Source: Polytrichum commune (taxonomy: Eukaryota; Streptophyta; Polytrichopsida; Polytrichales; Polytrichaceae). From it: 64,000 nt of DNA. The stretch spans positions 2,501 through 66,500 of the forward strand of contig OX485807.1 in assembly GCA_950295325.1 (NCBI GenBank), written 5' to 3'. Shown here piece after piece: positions 1-15,000 of this stretch (positions within the stretch are counted from its first letter, which is position 1; each line of letters starts with the position of its first letter). The notes beneath the pieces are model-generated. The model had not been told where the DNA came from, searched no databases, and saw nothing but the letters and a program-made list of their open reading frames with translations. The translations under genes were made by a program, and so were the position numbers.

Positions 1-3000
1 GAAATTCCGTCAAGATCCGGGGACCCCGTTTTTGATAGGATACCCATGTAACCCTGAAAGTCAACACGGGGGGCACGAAAGTCAACTCGAGGTCAACGTC
101 GACAAAAAGTCAACTCGAGGGCGAGCGTGAGTCAACACAAGGTCAGGGGCTCAACTGGAGGTCGAAGTCAGAGTCAGCTCGTCGCCGTTGACCCTGAAAG
201 CTACAGTGAACCCTAACACAAGGTACAGCGAGCCCCGAAAGCCACACGAAACCCTAAAAGCGGCGGTCAACCCTAGAGGCTACCTTATTACTTTACCGTT
301 AGCCCTAGGGGTCGCTTTCCGATTTTGTTGGAAACCCTAATATCCCTTTTTGTACTCCGCTACGAACCCTAGAAGGCACCTTTTCACTTTACCGGAAACC
401 CTAAAAGTTGCCGAACCTCTTACCGCCCACCCGGAGGCCACGTGTCGCCCTATCACAGGTGCCCGCACTTCTCGTAGCGGTCGTGTGCACGACCGAATAC
501 GCACGCGCTACGGATGGATGAAGCGTCCAGCGTCACGACTTCATCCGCCCGTAACTTCTACGACCCACGTCCGAACGTCGAGTGCAAGGTCGTTCCGGGT
601 TGCTCTCGACGGGGCCCACCACGCGAGGGCCAAACATTTTAAAGCATGAGTCCCTCGCGACACGCGGGCCCGCCACGTCGCGGTCTCGTATCCACCAATC
701 CAAAAACTTCTTAAGCTTTTCGACTTCACCGTCGTGATCACAAGGGTCGAAAATGGGGGGGGTAGCCAAAATTTCGGCTCGAAACGCCGACCCCCCAAAG
801 CTTAAGAACGCCCTTGTAACCCTAAGCCCACAATTCTCGACTGCTCGTATCTTCCAATCCAGAAACTCCCATCAAAAACTAACCACGCCATCGGATTCGT
901 GGGCCCCCGTAATGGGGGGGTAGCCGAAATTCCGTCAAGATCCGGGGACCCCGTTTTTGATAGGATACCCATGTAACCCTGAAAGTCAACACGGGGGGCA
1001 CGAAAGTCAACTCGAGGTCAACGTCGACAAAAAGTCAACTCGAGGGCGAGCGTGAGTCAACACAAGGTCAGGGGCTCAACTGGAGGTCGAAGTCAGAGTC
1101 AGCTCGTCGCCGTTGACCCTGAAAGCTACAGTGAACCCTAACACAAGGTACAGCGAGCCCCGAAAGCCACACGAAACCCTAAAAGCGGCGGTCAACCCTA
1201 GAGGCTACCTTATTACTTTACCGTTAGCCCTAGGGGTCGCTTTCCGATTTTGTTGGAAACCCTAATATCCCTTTTTGTACTCCGCTACGAACCCTAGAAG
1301 GCACCTTTTCACTTTACCGGAAACCCTAAAAGTTGCCGAACCTCTTACCGCCCACCCGGAGGCCACGTGTCGCCCTATCACAGGTGCCCGCACTTCTCGT
1401 AGCGGTCGTGTGCACGACCGAATACGCACGCGCTACGGATGGATGAAGCGTCCAGCGTCACGACTTCATCCGCCCGTAACTTCTACGACCCACGTCCGAA
1501 CGTCGAGTGCAAGGTCGTTCCGGGTTGCTCTCGACGGGGCCCACCACGCGAGGGCCAAACATTTTAAAGCATGAGTCCCTCGCGACACGCGGGCCCGCCA
1601 CGTCGCGGTCTCGTATCCACCAATCCAAAAACTTCTTAAGCTTTTCGACTTCACCGTCGTGATCACAAGGGTCGAAAATGGGGGGGGTAGCCAAAATTTC
1701 GGCTCGAAACGCCGACCCCCCAAAGCTTAAGAACGCCCTTGTAACCCTAAGCCCACAATTCTCGACTGCTCGTATCTTCCAATCCAGAAACTCCCATCAA
1801 AAACTAACCACGCCATCGGATTCGTGGGCCCCCGTAATGGGGGGGTAGCCGAAATTCCGTCAAGATCCGGGGACCCCGTTTTTGATAGGATACCCATGTA
1901 ACCCTGAAAGTCAACACGGGGGGCACGAAAGTCAACTCGAGGTCAACGTCGACAAAAAGTCAACTCGAGGGCGAGCGTGAGTCAACACAAGGTCAGGGGC
2001 TCAACTGGAGGTCGAAGTCAGAGTCAGCTCGTCGCCGTTGACCCTGAAAGCTACAGTGAACCCTAACACAAGGTACAGCGAGCCCCGAAAGCCACACGAA
2101 ACCCTAAAAGCGGCGGTCAACCCTAGAGGCTACCTTATTACTTTACCGTTAGCCCTAGGGGTCGCTTTCCGATTTTGTTGGAAACCCTAATATCCCTTTT
2201 TGTACTCCGCTACGAACCCTAGAAGGCACCTTTTCACTTTACCGGAAACCCTAAAAGTTGCCGAACCTCTTACCGCCCACCCGGAGGCCACGTGTCGCCC
2301 TATCACAGGTGCCCGCACTTCTCGTAGCGGTCGTGTGCACGACCGAATACGCACGCGCTACGGATGGATGAAGCGTCCAGCGTCACGACTTCATCCGCCC
2401 GTAACTTCTACGACCCACGTCCGAACGTCGAGTGCAAGGTCGTTCCGGGTTGCTCTCGACGGGGCCCACCACGCGAGGGCCAAACATTTTAAAGCATGAG
2501 TCCCTCGCGACACGCGGGCCCGCCACGTCGCGGTCTCGTATCCACCAATCCAAAAACTTCTTAAGCTTTTCGACTTCACCGTCGTGATCACAAGGGTCGA
2601 AAATGGGGGGGGTAGCCAAAATTTCGGCTCGAAACGCCGACCCCCCAAAGCTTAAGAACGCCCTTGTAACCCTAAGCCCACAATTCTCGACTGCTCGTAT
2701 CTTCCAATCCAGAAACTCCCATCAAAAACTAACCACGCCATCGGATTCGTGGGCCCCCGTAATGGGGGGGTAGCCGAAATTCCGTCAAGATCCGGGGACC
2801 CCGTTTTTGATAGGATACCCATGTAACCCTGAAAGTCAACACGGGGGGCACGAAAGTCAACTCGAGGTCAACGTCGACAAAAAGTCAACTCGAGGGCGAG
2901 CGTGAGTCAACACAAGGTCAGGGGCTCAACTGGAGGTCGAAGTCAGAGTCAGCTCGTCGCCGTTGACCCTGAAAGCTACAGTGAACCCTAACACAAGGTA

Positions 3001-6000
3001 CAGCGAGCCCCGAAAGCCACACGAAACCCTAAAAGCGGCGGTCAACCCTAGAGGCTACCTTATTACTTTACCGTTAGCCCTAGGGGTCGCTTTCCGATTT
3101 TGTTGGAAACCCTAATATCCCTTTTTGTACTCCGCTACGAACCCTAGAAGGCACCTTTTCACTTTACCGGAAACCCTAAAAGTTGCCGAACCTCTTACCG
3201 CCCACCCGGAGGCCACGTGTCGCCCTATCACAGGTGCCCGCACTTCTCGTAGCGGTCGTGTGCACGACCGAATACGCACGCGCTACGGATGGATGAAGCG
3301 TCCAGCGTCACGACTTCATCCGCCCGTAACTTCTACGACCCACGTCCGAACGTCGAGTGCAAGGTCGTTCCGGGTTGCTCTCGACGGGGCCCACCACGCG
3401 AGGGCCAAACATTTTAAAGCATGAGTCCCTCGCGACACGCGGGCCCGCCACGTCGCGGTCTCGTATCCACCAATCCAAAAACTTCTTAAGCTTTTCGACT
3501 TCACCGTCGTGATCACAAGGGTCGAAAATGGGGGGGGTAGCCAAAATTTCGGCTCGAAACGCCGACCCCCCAAAGCTTAAGAACGCCCTTGTAACCCTAA
3601 GCCCACAATTCTCGACTGCTCGTATCTTCCAATCCAGAAACTCCCATCAAAAACTAACCACGCCATCGGATTCGTGGGCCCCCGTAATGGGGGGGTAGCC
3701 GAAATTCCGTCAAGATCCGGGGACCCCGTTTTTGATAGGATACCCATGTAACCCTGAAAGTCAACACGGGGGGCACGAAAGTCAACTCGAGGTCAACGTC
3801 GACAAAAAGTCAACTCGAGGGCGAGCGTGAGTCAACACAAGGTCAGGGGCTCAACTGGAGGTCGAAGTCAGAGTCAGCTCGTCGCCGTTGACCCTGAAAG
3901 CTACAGTGAACCCTAACACAAGGTACAGCGAGCCCCGAAAGCCACACGAAACCCTAAAAGCGGCGGTCAACCCTAGAGGCTACCTTATTACTTTACCGTT
4001 AGCCCTAGGGGTCGCTTTCCGATTTTGTTGGAAACCCTAATATCCCTTTTTGTACTCCGCTACGAACCCTAGAAGGCACCTTTTCACTTTACCGGAAACC
4101 CTAAAAGTTGCCGAACCTCTTACCGCCCACCCGGAGGCCACGTGTCGCCCTATCACAGGTGCCCGCACTTCTCGTAGCGGTCGTGTGCACGACCGAATAC
4201 GCACGCGCTACGGATGGATGAAGCGTCCAGCGTCACGACTTCATCCGCCCGTAACTTCTACGACCCACGTCCGAACGTCGAGTGCAAGGTCGTTCCGGGT
4301 TGCTCTCGACGGGGCCCACCACGCGAGGGCCAAACATTTTAAAGCATGAGTCCCTCGCGACACGCGGGCCCGCCACGTCGCGGTCTCGTATCCACCAATC
4401 CAAAAACTTCTTAAGCTTTTCGACTTCACCGTCGTGATCACAAGGGTCGAAAATGGGGGGGGTAGCCAAAATTTCGGCTCGAAACGCCGACCCCCCAAAG
4501 CTTAAGAACGCCCTTGTAACCCTAAGCCCACAATTCTCGACTGCTCGTATCTTCCAATCCAGAAACTCCCATCAAAAACTAACCACGCCATCGGATTCGT
4601 GGGCCCCCGTAATGGGGGGGTAGCCGAAATTCCGTCAAGATCCGGGGACCCCGTTTTTGATAGGATACCCATGTAACCCTGAAAGTCAACACGGGGGGCA
4701 CGAAAGTCAACTCGAGGTCAACGTCGACAAAAAGTCAACTCGAGGGCGAGCGTGAGTCAACACAAGGTCAGGGGCTCAACTGGAGGTCGAAGTCAGAGTC
4801 AGCTCGTCGCCGTTGACCCTGAAAGCTACAGTGAACCCTAACACAAGGTACAGCGAGCCCCGAAAGCCACACGAAACCCTAAAAGCGGCGGTCAACCCTA
4901 GAGGCTACCTTATTACTTTACCGTTAGCCCTAGGGGTCGCTTTCCGATTTTGTTGGAAACCCTAATATCCCTTTTTGTACTCCGCTACGAACCCTAGAAG
5001 GCACCTTTTCACTTTACCGGAAACCCTAAAAGTTGCCGAACCTCTTACCGCCCACCCGGAGGCCACGTGTCGCCCTATCACAGGTGCCCGCACTTCTCGT
5101 AGCGGTCGTGTGCACGACCGAATACGCACGCGCTACGGATGGATGAAGCGTCCAGCGTCACGACTTCATCCGCCCGTAACTTCTACGACCCACGTCCGAA
5201 CGTCGAGTGCAAGGTCGTTCCGGGTTGCTCTCGACGGGGCCCACCACGCGAGGGCCAAACATTTTAAAGCATGAGTCCCTCGCGACACGCGGGCCCGCCA
5301 CGTCGCGGTCTCGTATCCACCAATCCAAAAACTTCTTAAGCTTTTCGACTTCACCGTCGTGATCACAAGGGTCGAAAATGGGGGGGGTAGCCAAAATTTC
5401 GGCTCGAAACGCCGACCCCCCAAAGCTTAAGAACGCCCTTGTAACCCTAAGCCCACAATTCTCGACTGCTCGTATCTTCCAATCCAGAAACTCCCATCAA
5501 AAACTAACCACGCCATCGGATTCGTGGGCCCCCGTAATGGGGGGGTAGCCGAAATTCCGTCAAGATCCGGGGACCCCGTTTTTGATAGGATACCCATGTA
5601 ACCCTGAAAGTCAACACGGGGGGCACGAAAGTCAACTCGAGGTCAACGTCGACAAAAAGTCAACTCGAGGGCGAGCGTGAGTCAACACAAGGTCAGGGGC
5701 TCAACTGGAGGTCGAAGTCAGAGTCAGCTCGTCGCCGTTGACCCTGAAAGCTACAGTGAACCCTAACACAAGGTACAGCGAGCCCCGAAAGCCACACGAA
5801 ACCCTAAAAGCGGCGGTCAACCCTAGAGGCTACCTTATTACTTTACCGTTAGCCCTAGGGGTCGCTTTCCGATTTTGTTGGAAACCCTAATATCCCTTTT
5901 TGTACTCCGCTACGAACCCTAGAAGGCACCTTTTCACTTTACCGGAAACCCTAAAAGTTGCCGAACCTCTTACCGCCCACCCGGAGGCCACGTGTCGCCC

Positions 6001-9000
6001 TATCACAGGTGCCCGCACTTCTCGTAGCGGTCGTGTGCACGACCGAATACGCACGCGCTACGGATGGATGAAGCGTCCAGCGTCACGACTTCATCCGCCC
6101 GTAACTTCTACGACCCACGTCCGAACGTCGAGTGCAAGGTCGTTCCGGGTTGCTCTCGACGGGGCCCACCACGCGAGGGCCAAACATTTTAAAGCATGAG
6201 TCCCTCGCGACACGCGGGCCCGCCACGTCGCGGTCTCGTATCCACCAATCCAAAAACTTCTTAAGCTTTTCGACTTCACCGTCGTGATCACAAGGGTCGA
6301 AAATGGGGGGGGTAGCCAAAATTTCGGCTCGAAACGCCGACCCCCCAAAGCTTAAGAACGCCCTTGTAACCCTAAGCCCACAATTCTCGACTGCTCGTAT
6401 CTTCCAATCCAGAAACTCCCATCAAAAACTAACCACGCCATCGGATTCGTGGGCCCCCGTAATGGGGGGGTAGCCGAAATTCCGTCAAGATCCGGGGACC
6501 CCGTTTTTGATAGGATACCCATGTAACCCTGAAAGTCAACACGGGGGGCACGAAAGTCAACTCGAGGTCAACGTCGACAAAAAGTCAACTCGAGGGCGAG
6601 CGTGAGTCAACACAAGGTCAGGGGCTCAACTGGAGGTCGAAGTCAGAGTCAGCTCGTCGCCGTTGACCCTGAAAGCTACAGTGAACCCTAACACAAGGTA
6701 CAGCGAGCCCCGAAAGCCACACGAAACCCTAAAAGCGGCGGTCAACCCTAGAGGCTACCTTATTACTTTACCGTTAGCCCTAGGGGTCGCTTTCCGATTT
6801 TGTTGGAAACCCTAATATCCCTTTTTGTACTCCGCTACGAACCCTAGAAGGCACCTTTTCACTTTACCGGAAACCCTAAAAGTTGCCGAACCTCTTACCG
6901 CCCACCCGGAGGCCACGTGTCGCCCTATCACAGGTGCCCGCACTTCTCGTAGCGGTCGTGTGCACGACCGAATACGCACGCGCTACGGATGGATGAAGCG
7001 TCCAGCGTCACGACTTCATCCGCCCGTAACTTCTACGACCCACGTCCGAACGTCGAGTGCAAGGTCGTTCCGGGTTGCTCTCGACGGGGCCCACCACGCG
7101 AGGGCCAAACATTTTAAAGCATGAGTCCCTCGCGACACGCGGGCCCGCCACGTCGCGGTCTCGTATCCACCAATCCAAAAACTTCTTAAGCTTTTCGACT
7201 TCACCGTCGTGATCACAAGGGTCGAAAATGGGGGGGGTAGCCAAAATTTCGGCTCGAAACGCCGACCCCCCAAAGCTTAAGAACGCCCTTGTAACCCTAA
7301 GCCCACAATTCTCGACTGCTCGTATCTTCCAATCCAGAAACTCCCATCAAAAACTAACCACGCCATCGGATTCGTGGGCCCCCGTAATGGGGGGGTAGCC
7401 GAAATTCCGTCAAGATCCGGGGACCCCGTTTTTGATAGGATACCCATGTAACCCTGAAAGTCAACACGGGGGGCACGAAAGTCAACTCGAGGTCAACGTC
7501 GACAAAAAGTCAACTCGAGGGCGAGCGTGAGTCAACACAAGGTCAGGGGCTCAACTGGAGGTCGAAGTCAGAGTCAGCTCGTCGCCGTTGACCCTGAAAG
7601 CTACAGTGAACCCTAACACAAGGTACAGCGAGCCCCGAAAGCCACACGAAACCCTAAAAGCGGCGGTCAACCCTAGAGGCTACCTTATTACTTTACCGTT
7701 AGCCCTAGGGGTCGCTTTCCGATTTTGTTGGAAACCCTAATATCCCTTTTTGTACTCCGCTACGAACCCTAGAAGGCACCTTTTCACTTTACCGGAAACC
7801 CTAAAAGTTGCCGAACCTCTTACCGCCCACCCGGAGGCCACGTGTCGCCCTATCACAGGTGCCCGCACTTCTCGTAGCGGTCGTGTGCACGACCGAATAC
7901 GCACGCGCTACGGATGGATGAAGCGTCCAGCGTCACGACTTCATCCGCCCGTAACTTCTACGACCCACGTCCGAACGTCGAGTGCAAGGTCGTTCCGGGT
8001 TGCTCTCGACGGGGCCCACCACGCGAGGGCCAAACATTTTAAAGCATGAGTCCCTCGCGACACGCGGGCCCGCCACGTCGCGGTCTCGTATCCACCAATC
8101 CAAAAACTTCTTAAGCTTTTCGACTTCACCGTCGTGATCACAAGGGTCGAAAATGGGGGGGGTAGCCAAAATTTCGGCTCGAAACGCCGACCCCCCAAAG
8201 CTTAAGAACGCCCTTGTAACCCTAAGCCCACAATTCTCGACTGCTCGTATCTTCCAATCCAGAAACTCCCATCAAAAACTAACCACGCCATCGGATTCGT
8301 GGGCCCCCGTAATGGGGGGGTAGCCGAAATTCCGTCAAGATCCGGGGACCCCGTTTTTGATAGGATACCCATGTAACCCTGAAAGTCAACACGGGGGGCA
8401 CGAAAGTCAACTCGAGGTCAACGTCGACAAAAAGTCAACTCGAGGGCGAGCGTGAGTCAACACAAGGTCAGGGGCTCAACTGGAGGTCGAAGTCAGAGTC
8501 AGCTCGTCGCCGTTGACCCTGAAAGCTACAGTGAACCCTAACACAAGGTACAGCGAGCCCCGAAAGCCACACGAAACCCTAAAAGCGGCGGTCAACCCTA
8601 GAGGCTACCTTATTACTTTACCGTTAGCCCTAGGGGTCGCTTTCCGATTTTGTTGGAAACCCTAATATCCCTTTTTGTACTCCGCTACGAACCCTAGAAG
8701 GCACCTTTTCACTTTACCGGAAACCCTAAAAGTTGCCGAACCTCTTACCGCCCACCCGGAGGCCACGTGTCGCCCTATCACAGGTGCCCGCACTTCTCGT
8801 AGCGGTCGTGTGCACGACCGAATACGCACGCGCTACGGATGGATGAAGCGTCCAGCGTCACGACTTCATCCGCCCGTAACTTCTACGACCCACGTCCGAA
8901 CGTCGAGTGCAAGGTCGTTCCGGGTTGCTCTCGACGGGGCCCACCACGCGAGGGCCAAACATTTTAAAGCATGAGTCCCTCGCGACACGCGGGCCCGCCA

Positions 9001-12000
9001 CGTCGCGGTCTCGTATCCACCAATCCAAAAACTTCTTAAGCTTTTCGACTTCACCGTCGTGATCACAAGGGTCGAAAATGGGGGGGGTAGCCAAAATTTC
9101 GGCTCGAAACGCCGACCCCCCAAAGCTTAAGAACGCCCTTGTAACCCTAAGCCCACAATTCTCGACTGCTCGTATCTTCCAATCCAGAAACTCCCATCAA
9201 AAACTAACCACGCCATCGGATTCGTGGGCCCCCGTAATGGGGGGGTAGCCGAAATTCCGTCAAGATCCGGGGACCCCGTTTTTGATAGGATACCCATGTA
9301 ACCCTGAAAGTCAACACGGGGGGCACGAAAGTCAACTCGAGGTCAACGTCGACAAAAAGTCAACTCGAGGGCGAGCGTGAGTCAACACAAGGTCAGGGGC
9401 TCAACTGGAGGTCGAAGTCAGAGTCAGCTCGTCGCCGTTGACCCTGAAAGCTACAGTGAACCCTAACACAAGGTACAGCGAGCCCCGAAAGCCACACGAA
9501 ACCCTAAAAGCGGCGGTCAACCCTAGAGGCTACCTTATTACTTTACCGTTAGCCCTAGGGGTCGCTTTCCGATTTTGTTGGAAACCCTAATATCCCTTTT
9601 TGTACTCCGCTACGAACCCTAGAAGGCACCTTTTCACTTTACCGGAAACCCTAAAAGTTGCCGAACCTCTTACCGCCCACCCGGAGGCCACGTGTCGCCC
9701 TATCACAGGTGCCCGCACTTCTCGTAGCGGTCGTGTGCACGACCGAATACGCACGCGCTACGGATGGATGAAGCGTCCAGCGTCACGACTTCATCCGCCC
9801 GTAACTTCTACGACCCACGTCCGAACGTCGAGTGCAAGGTCGTTCCGGGTTGCTCTCGACGGGGCCCACCACGCGAGGGCCAAACATTTTAAAGCATGAG
9901 TCCCTCGCGACACGCGGGCCCGCCACGTCGCGGTCTCGTATCCACCAATCCAAAAACTTCTTAAGCTTTTCGACTTCACCGTCGTGATCACAAGGGTCGA
10001 AAATGGGGGGGGTAGCCAAAATTTCGGCTCGAAACGCCGACCCCCCAAAGCTTAAGAACGCCCTTGTAACCCTAAGCCCACAATTCTCGACTGCTCGTAT
10101 CTTCCAATCCAGAAACTCCCATCAAAAACTAACCACGCCATCGGATTCGTGGGCCCCCGTAATGGGGGGGTAGCCGAAATTCCGTCAAGATCCGGGGACC
10201 CCGTTTTTGATAGGATACCCATGTAACCCTGAAAGTCAACACGGGGGGCACGAAAGTCAACTCGAGGTCAACGTCGACAAAAAGTCAACTCGAGGGCGAG
10301 CGTGAGTCAACACAAGGTCAGGGGCTCAACTGGAGGTCGAAGTCAGAGTCAGCTCGTCGCCGTTGACCCTGAAAGCTACAGTGAACCCTAACACAAGGTA
10401 CAGCGAGCCCCGAAAGCCACACGAAACCCTAAAAGCGGCGGTCAACCCTAGAGGCTACCTTATTACTTTACCGTTAGCCCTAGGGGTCGCTTTCCGATTT
10501 TGTTGGAAACCCTAATATCCCTTTTTGTACTCCGCTACGAACCCTAGAAGGCACCTTTTCACTTTACCGGAAACCCTAAAAGTTGCCGAACCTCTTACCG
10601 CCCACCCGGAGGCCACGTGTCGCCCTATCACAGGTGCCCGCACTTCTCGTAGCGGTCGTGTGCACGACCGAATACGCACGCGCTACGGATGGATGAAGCG
10701 TCCAGCGTCACGACTTCATCCGCCCGTAACTTCTACGACCCACGTCCGAACGTCGAGTGCAAGGTCGTTCCGGGTTGCTCTCGACGGGGCCCACCACGCG
10801 AGGGCCAAACATTTTAAAGCATGAGTCCCTCGCGACACGCGGGCCCGCCACGTCGCGGTCTCGTATCCACCAATCCAAAAACTTCTTAAGCTTTTCGACT
10901 TCACCGTCGTGATCACAAGGGTCGAAAATGGGGGGGGTAGCCAAAATTTCGGCTCGAAACGCCGACCCCCCAAAGCTTAAGAACGCCCTTGTAACCCTAA
11001 GCCCACAATTCTCGACTGCTCGTATCTTCCAATCCAGAAACTCCCATCAAAAACTAACCACGCCATCGGATTCGTGGGCCCCCGTAATGGGGGGGTAGCC
11101 GAAATTCCGTCAAGATCCGGGGACCCCGTTTTTGATAGGATACCCATGTAACCCTGAAAGTCAACACGGGGGGCACGAAAGTCAACTCGAGGTCAACGTC
11201 GACAAAAAGTCAACTCGAGGGCGAGCGTGAGTCAACACAAGGTCAGGGGCTCAACTGGAGGTCGAAGTCAGAGTCAGCTCGTCGCCGTTGACCCTGAAAG
11301 CTACAGTGAACCCTAACACAAGGTACAGCGAGCCCCGAAAGCCACACGAAACCCTAAAAGCGGCGGTCAACCCTAGAGGCTACCTTATTACTTTACCGTT
11401 AGCCCTAGGGGTCGCTTTCCGATTTTGTTGGAAACCCTAATATCCCTTTTTGTACTCCGCTACGAACCCTAGAAGGCACCTTTTCACTTTACCGGAAACC
11501 CTAAAAGTTGCCGAACCTCTTACCGCCCACCCGGAGGCCACGTGTCGCCCTATCACAGGTGCCCGCACTTCTCGTAGCGGTCGTGTGCACGACCGAATAC
11601 GCACGCGCTACGGATGGATGAAGCGTCCAGCGTCACGACTTCATCCGCCCGTAACTTCTACGACCCACGTCCGAACGTCGAGTGCAAGGTCGTTCCGGGT
11701 TGCTCTCGACGGGGCCCACCACGCGAGGGCCAAACATTTTAAAGCATGAGTCCCTCGCGACACGCGGGCCCGCCACGTCGCGGTCTCGTATCCACCAATC
11801 CAAAAACTTCTTAAGCTTTTCGACTTCACCGTCGTGATCACAAGGGTCGAAAATGGGGGGGGTAGCCAAAATTTCGGCTCGAAACGCCGACCCCCCAAAG
11901 CTTAAGAACGCCCTTGTAACCCTAAGCCCACAATTCTCGACTGCTCGTATCTTCCAATCCAGAAACTCCCATCAAAAACTAACCACGCCATCGGATTCGT

Positions 12001-15000
12001 GGGCCCCCGTAATGGGGGGGTAGCCGAAATTCCGTCAAGATCCGGGGACCCCGTTTTTGATAGGATACCCATGTAACCCTGAAAGTCAACACGGGGGGCA
12101 CGAAAGTCAACTCGAGGTCAACGTCGACAAAAAGTCAACTCGAGGGCGAGCGTGAGTCAACACAAGGTCAGGGGCTCAACTGGAGGTCGAAGTCAGAGTC
12201 AGCTCGTCGCCGTTGACCCTGAAAGCTACAGTGAACCCTAACACAAGGTACAGCGAGCCCCGAAAGCCACACGAAACCCTAAAAGCGGCGGTCAACCCTA
12301 GAGGCTACCTTATTACTTTACCGTTAGCCCTAGGGGTCGCTTTCCGATTTTGTTGGAAACCCTAATATCCCTTTTTGTACTCCGCTACGAACCCTAGAAG
12401 GCACCTTTTCACTTTACCGGAAACCCTAAAAGTTGCCGAACCTCTTACCGCCCACCCGGAGGCCACGTGTCGCCCTATCACAGGTGCCCGCACTTCTCGT
12501 AGCGGTCGTGTGCACGACCGAATACGCACGCGCTACGGATGGATGAAGCGTCCAGCGTCACGACTTCATCCGCCCGTAACTTCTACGACCCACGTCCGAA
12601 CGTCGAGTGCAAGGTCGTTCCGGGTTGCTCTCGACGGGGCCCACCACGCGAGGGCCAAACATTTTAAAGCATGAGTCCCTCGCGACACGCGGGCCCGCCA
12701 CGTCGCGGTCTCGTATCCACCAATCCAAAAACTTCTTAAGCTTTTCGACTTCACCGTCGTGATCACAAGGGTCGAAAATGGGGGGGGTAGCCAAAATTTC
12801 GGCTCGAAACGCCGACCCCCCAAAGCTTAAGAACGCCCTTGTAACCCTAAGCCCACAATTCTCGACTGCTCGTATCTTCCAATCCAGAAACTCCCATCAA
12901 AAACTAACCACGCCATCGGATTCGTGGGCCCCCGTAATGGGGGGGTAGCCGAAATTCCGTCAAGATCCGGGGACCCCGTTTTTGATAGGATACCCATGTA
13001 ACCCTGAAAGTCAACACGGGGGGCACGAAAGTCAACTCGAGGTCAACGTCGACAAAAAGTCAACTCGAGGGCGAGCGTGAGTCAACACAAGGTCAGGGGC
13101 TCAACTGGAGGTCGAAGTCAGAGTCAGCTCGTCGCCGTTGACCCTGAAAGCTACAGTGAACCCTAACACAAGGTACAGCGAGCCCCGAAAGCCACACGAA
13201 ACCCTAAAAGCGGCGGTCAACCCTAGAGGCTACCTTATTACTTTACCGTTAGCCCTAGGGGTCGCTTTCCGATTTTGTTGGAAACCCTAATATCCCTTTT
13301 TGTACTCCGCTACGAACCCTAGAAGGCACCTTTTCACTTTACCGGAAACCCTAAAAGTTGCCGAACCTCTTACCGCCCACCCGGAGGCCACGTGTCGCCC
13401 TATCACAGGTGCCCGCACTTCTCGTAGCGGTCGTGTGCACGACCGAATACGCACGCGCTACGGATGGATGAAGCGTCCAGCGTCACGACTTCATCCGCCC
13501 GTAACTTCTACGACCCACGTCCGAACGTCGAGTGCAAGGTCGTTCCGGGTTGCTCTCGACGGGGCCCACCACGCGAGGGCCAAACATTTTAAAGCATGAG
13601 TCCCTCGCGACACGCGGGCCCGCCACGTCGCGGTCTCGTATCCACCAATCCAAAAACTTCTTAAGCTTTTCGACTTCACCGTCGTGATCACAAGGGTCGA
13701 AAATGGGGGGGGTAGCCAAAATTTCGGCTCGAAACGCCGACCCCCCAAAGCTTAAGAACGCCCTTGTAACCCTAAGCCCACAATTCTCGACTGCTCGTAT
13801 CTTCCAATCCAGAAACTCCCATCAAAAACTAACCACGCCATCGGATTCGTGGGCCCCCGTAATGGGGGGGTAGCCGAAATTCCGTCAAGATCCGGGGACC
13901 CCGTTTTTGATAGGATACCCATGTAACCCTGAAAGTCAACACGGGGGGCACGAAAGTCAACTCGAGGTCAACGTCGACAAAAAGTCAACTCGAGGGCGAG
14001 CGTGAGTCAACACAAGGTCAGGGGCTCAACTGGAGGTCGAAGTCAGAGTCAGCTCGTCGCCGTTGACCCTGAAAGCTACAGTGAACCCTAACACAAGGTA
14101 CAGCGAGCCCCGAAAGCCACACGAAACCCTAAAAGCGGCGGTCAACCCTAGAGGCTACCTTATTACTTTACCGTTAGCCCTAGGGGTCGCTTTCCGATTT
14201 TGTTGGAAACCCTAATATCCCTTTTTGTACTCCGCTACGAACCCTAGAAGGCACCTTTTCACTTTACCGGAAACCCTAAAAGTTGCCGAACCTCTTACCG
14301 CCCACCCGGAGGCCACGTGTCGCCCTATCACAGGTGCCCGCACTTCTCGTAGCGGTCGTGTGCACGACCGAATACGCACGCGCTACGGATGGATGAAGCG
14401 TCCAGCGTCACGACTTCATCCGCCCGTAACTTCTACGACCCACGTCCGAACGTCGAGTGCAAGGTCGTTCCGGGTTGCTCTCGACGGGGCCCACCACGCG
14501 AGGGCCAAACATTTTAAAGCATGAGTCCCTCGCGACACGCGGGCCCGCCACGTCGCGGTCTCGTATCCACCAATCCAAAAACTTCTTAAGCTTTTCGACT
14601 TCACCGTCGTGATCACAAGGGTCGAAAATGGGGGGGGTAGCCAAAATTTCGGCTCGAAACGCCGACCCCCCAAAGCTTAAGAACGCCCTTGTAACCCTAA
14701 GCCCACAATTCTCGACTGCTCGTATCTTCCAATCCAGAAACTCCCATCAAAAACTAACCACGCCATCGGATTCGTGGGCCCCCGTAATGGGGGGGTAGCC
14801 GAAATTCCGTCAAGATCCGGGGACCCCGTTTTTGATAGGATACCCATGTAACCCTGAAAGTCAACACGGGGGGCACGAAAGTCAACTCGAGGTCAACGTC
14901 GACAAAAAGTCAACTCGAGGGCGAGCGTGAGTCAACACAAGGTCAGGGGCTCAACTGGAGGTCGAAGTCAGAGTCAGCTCGTCGCCGTTGACCCTGAAAG

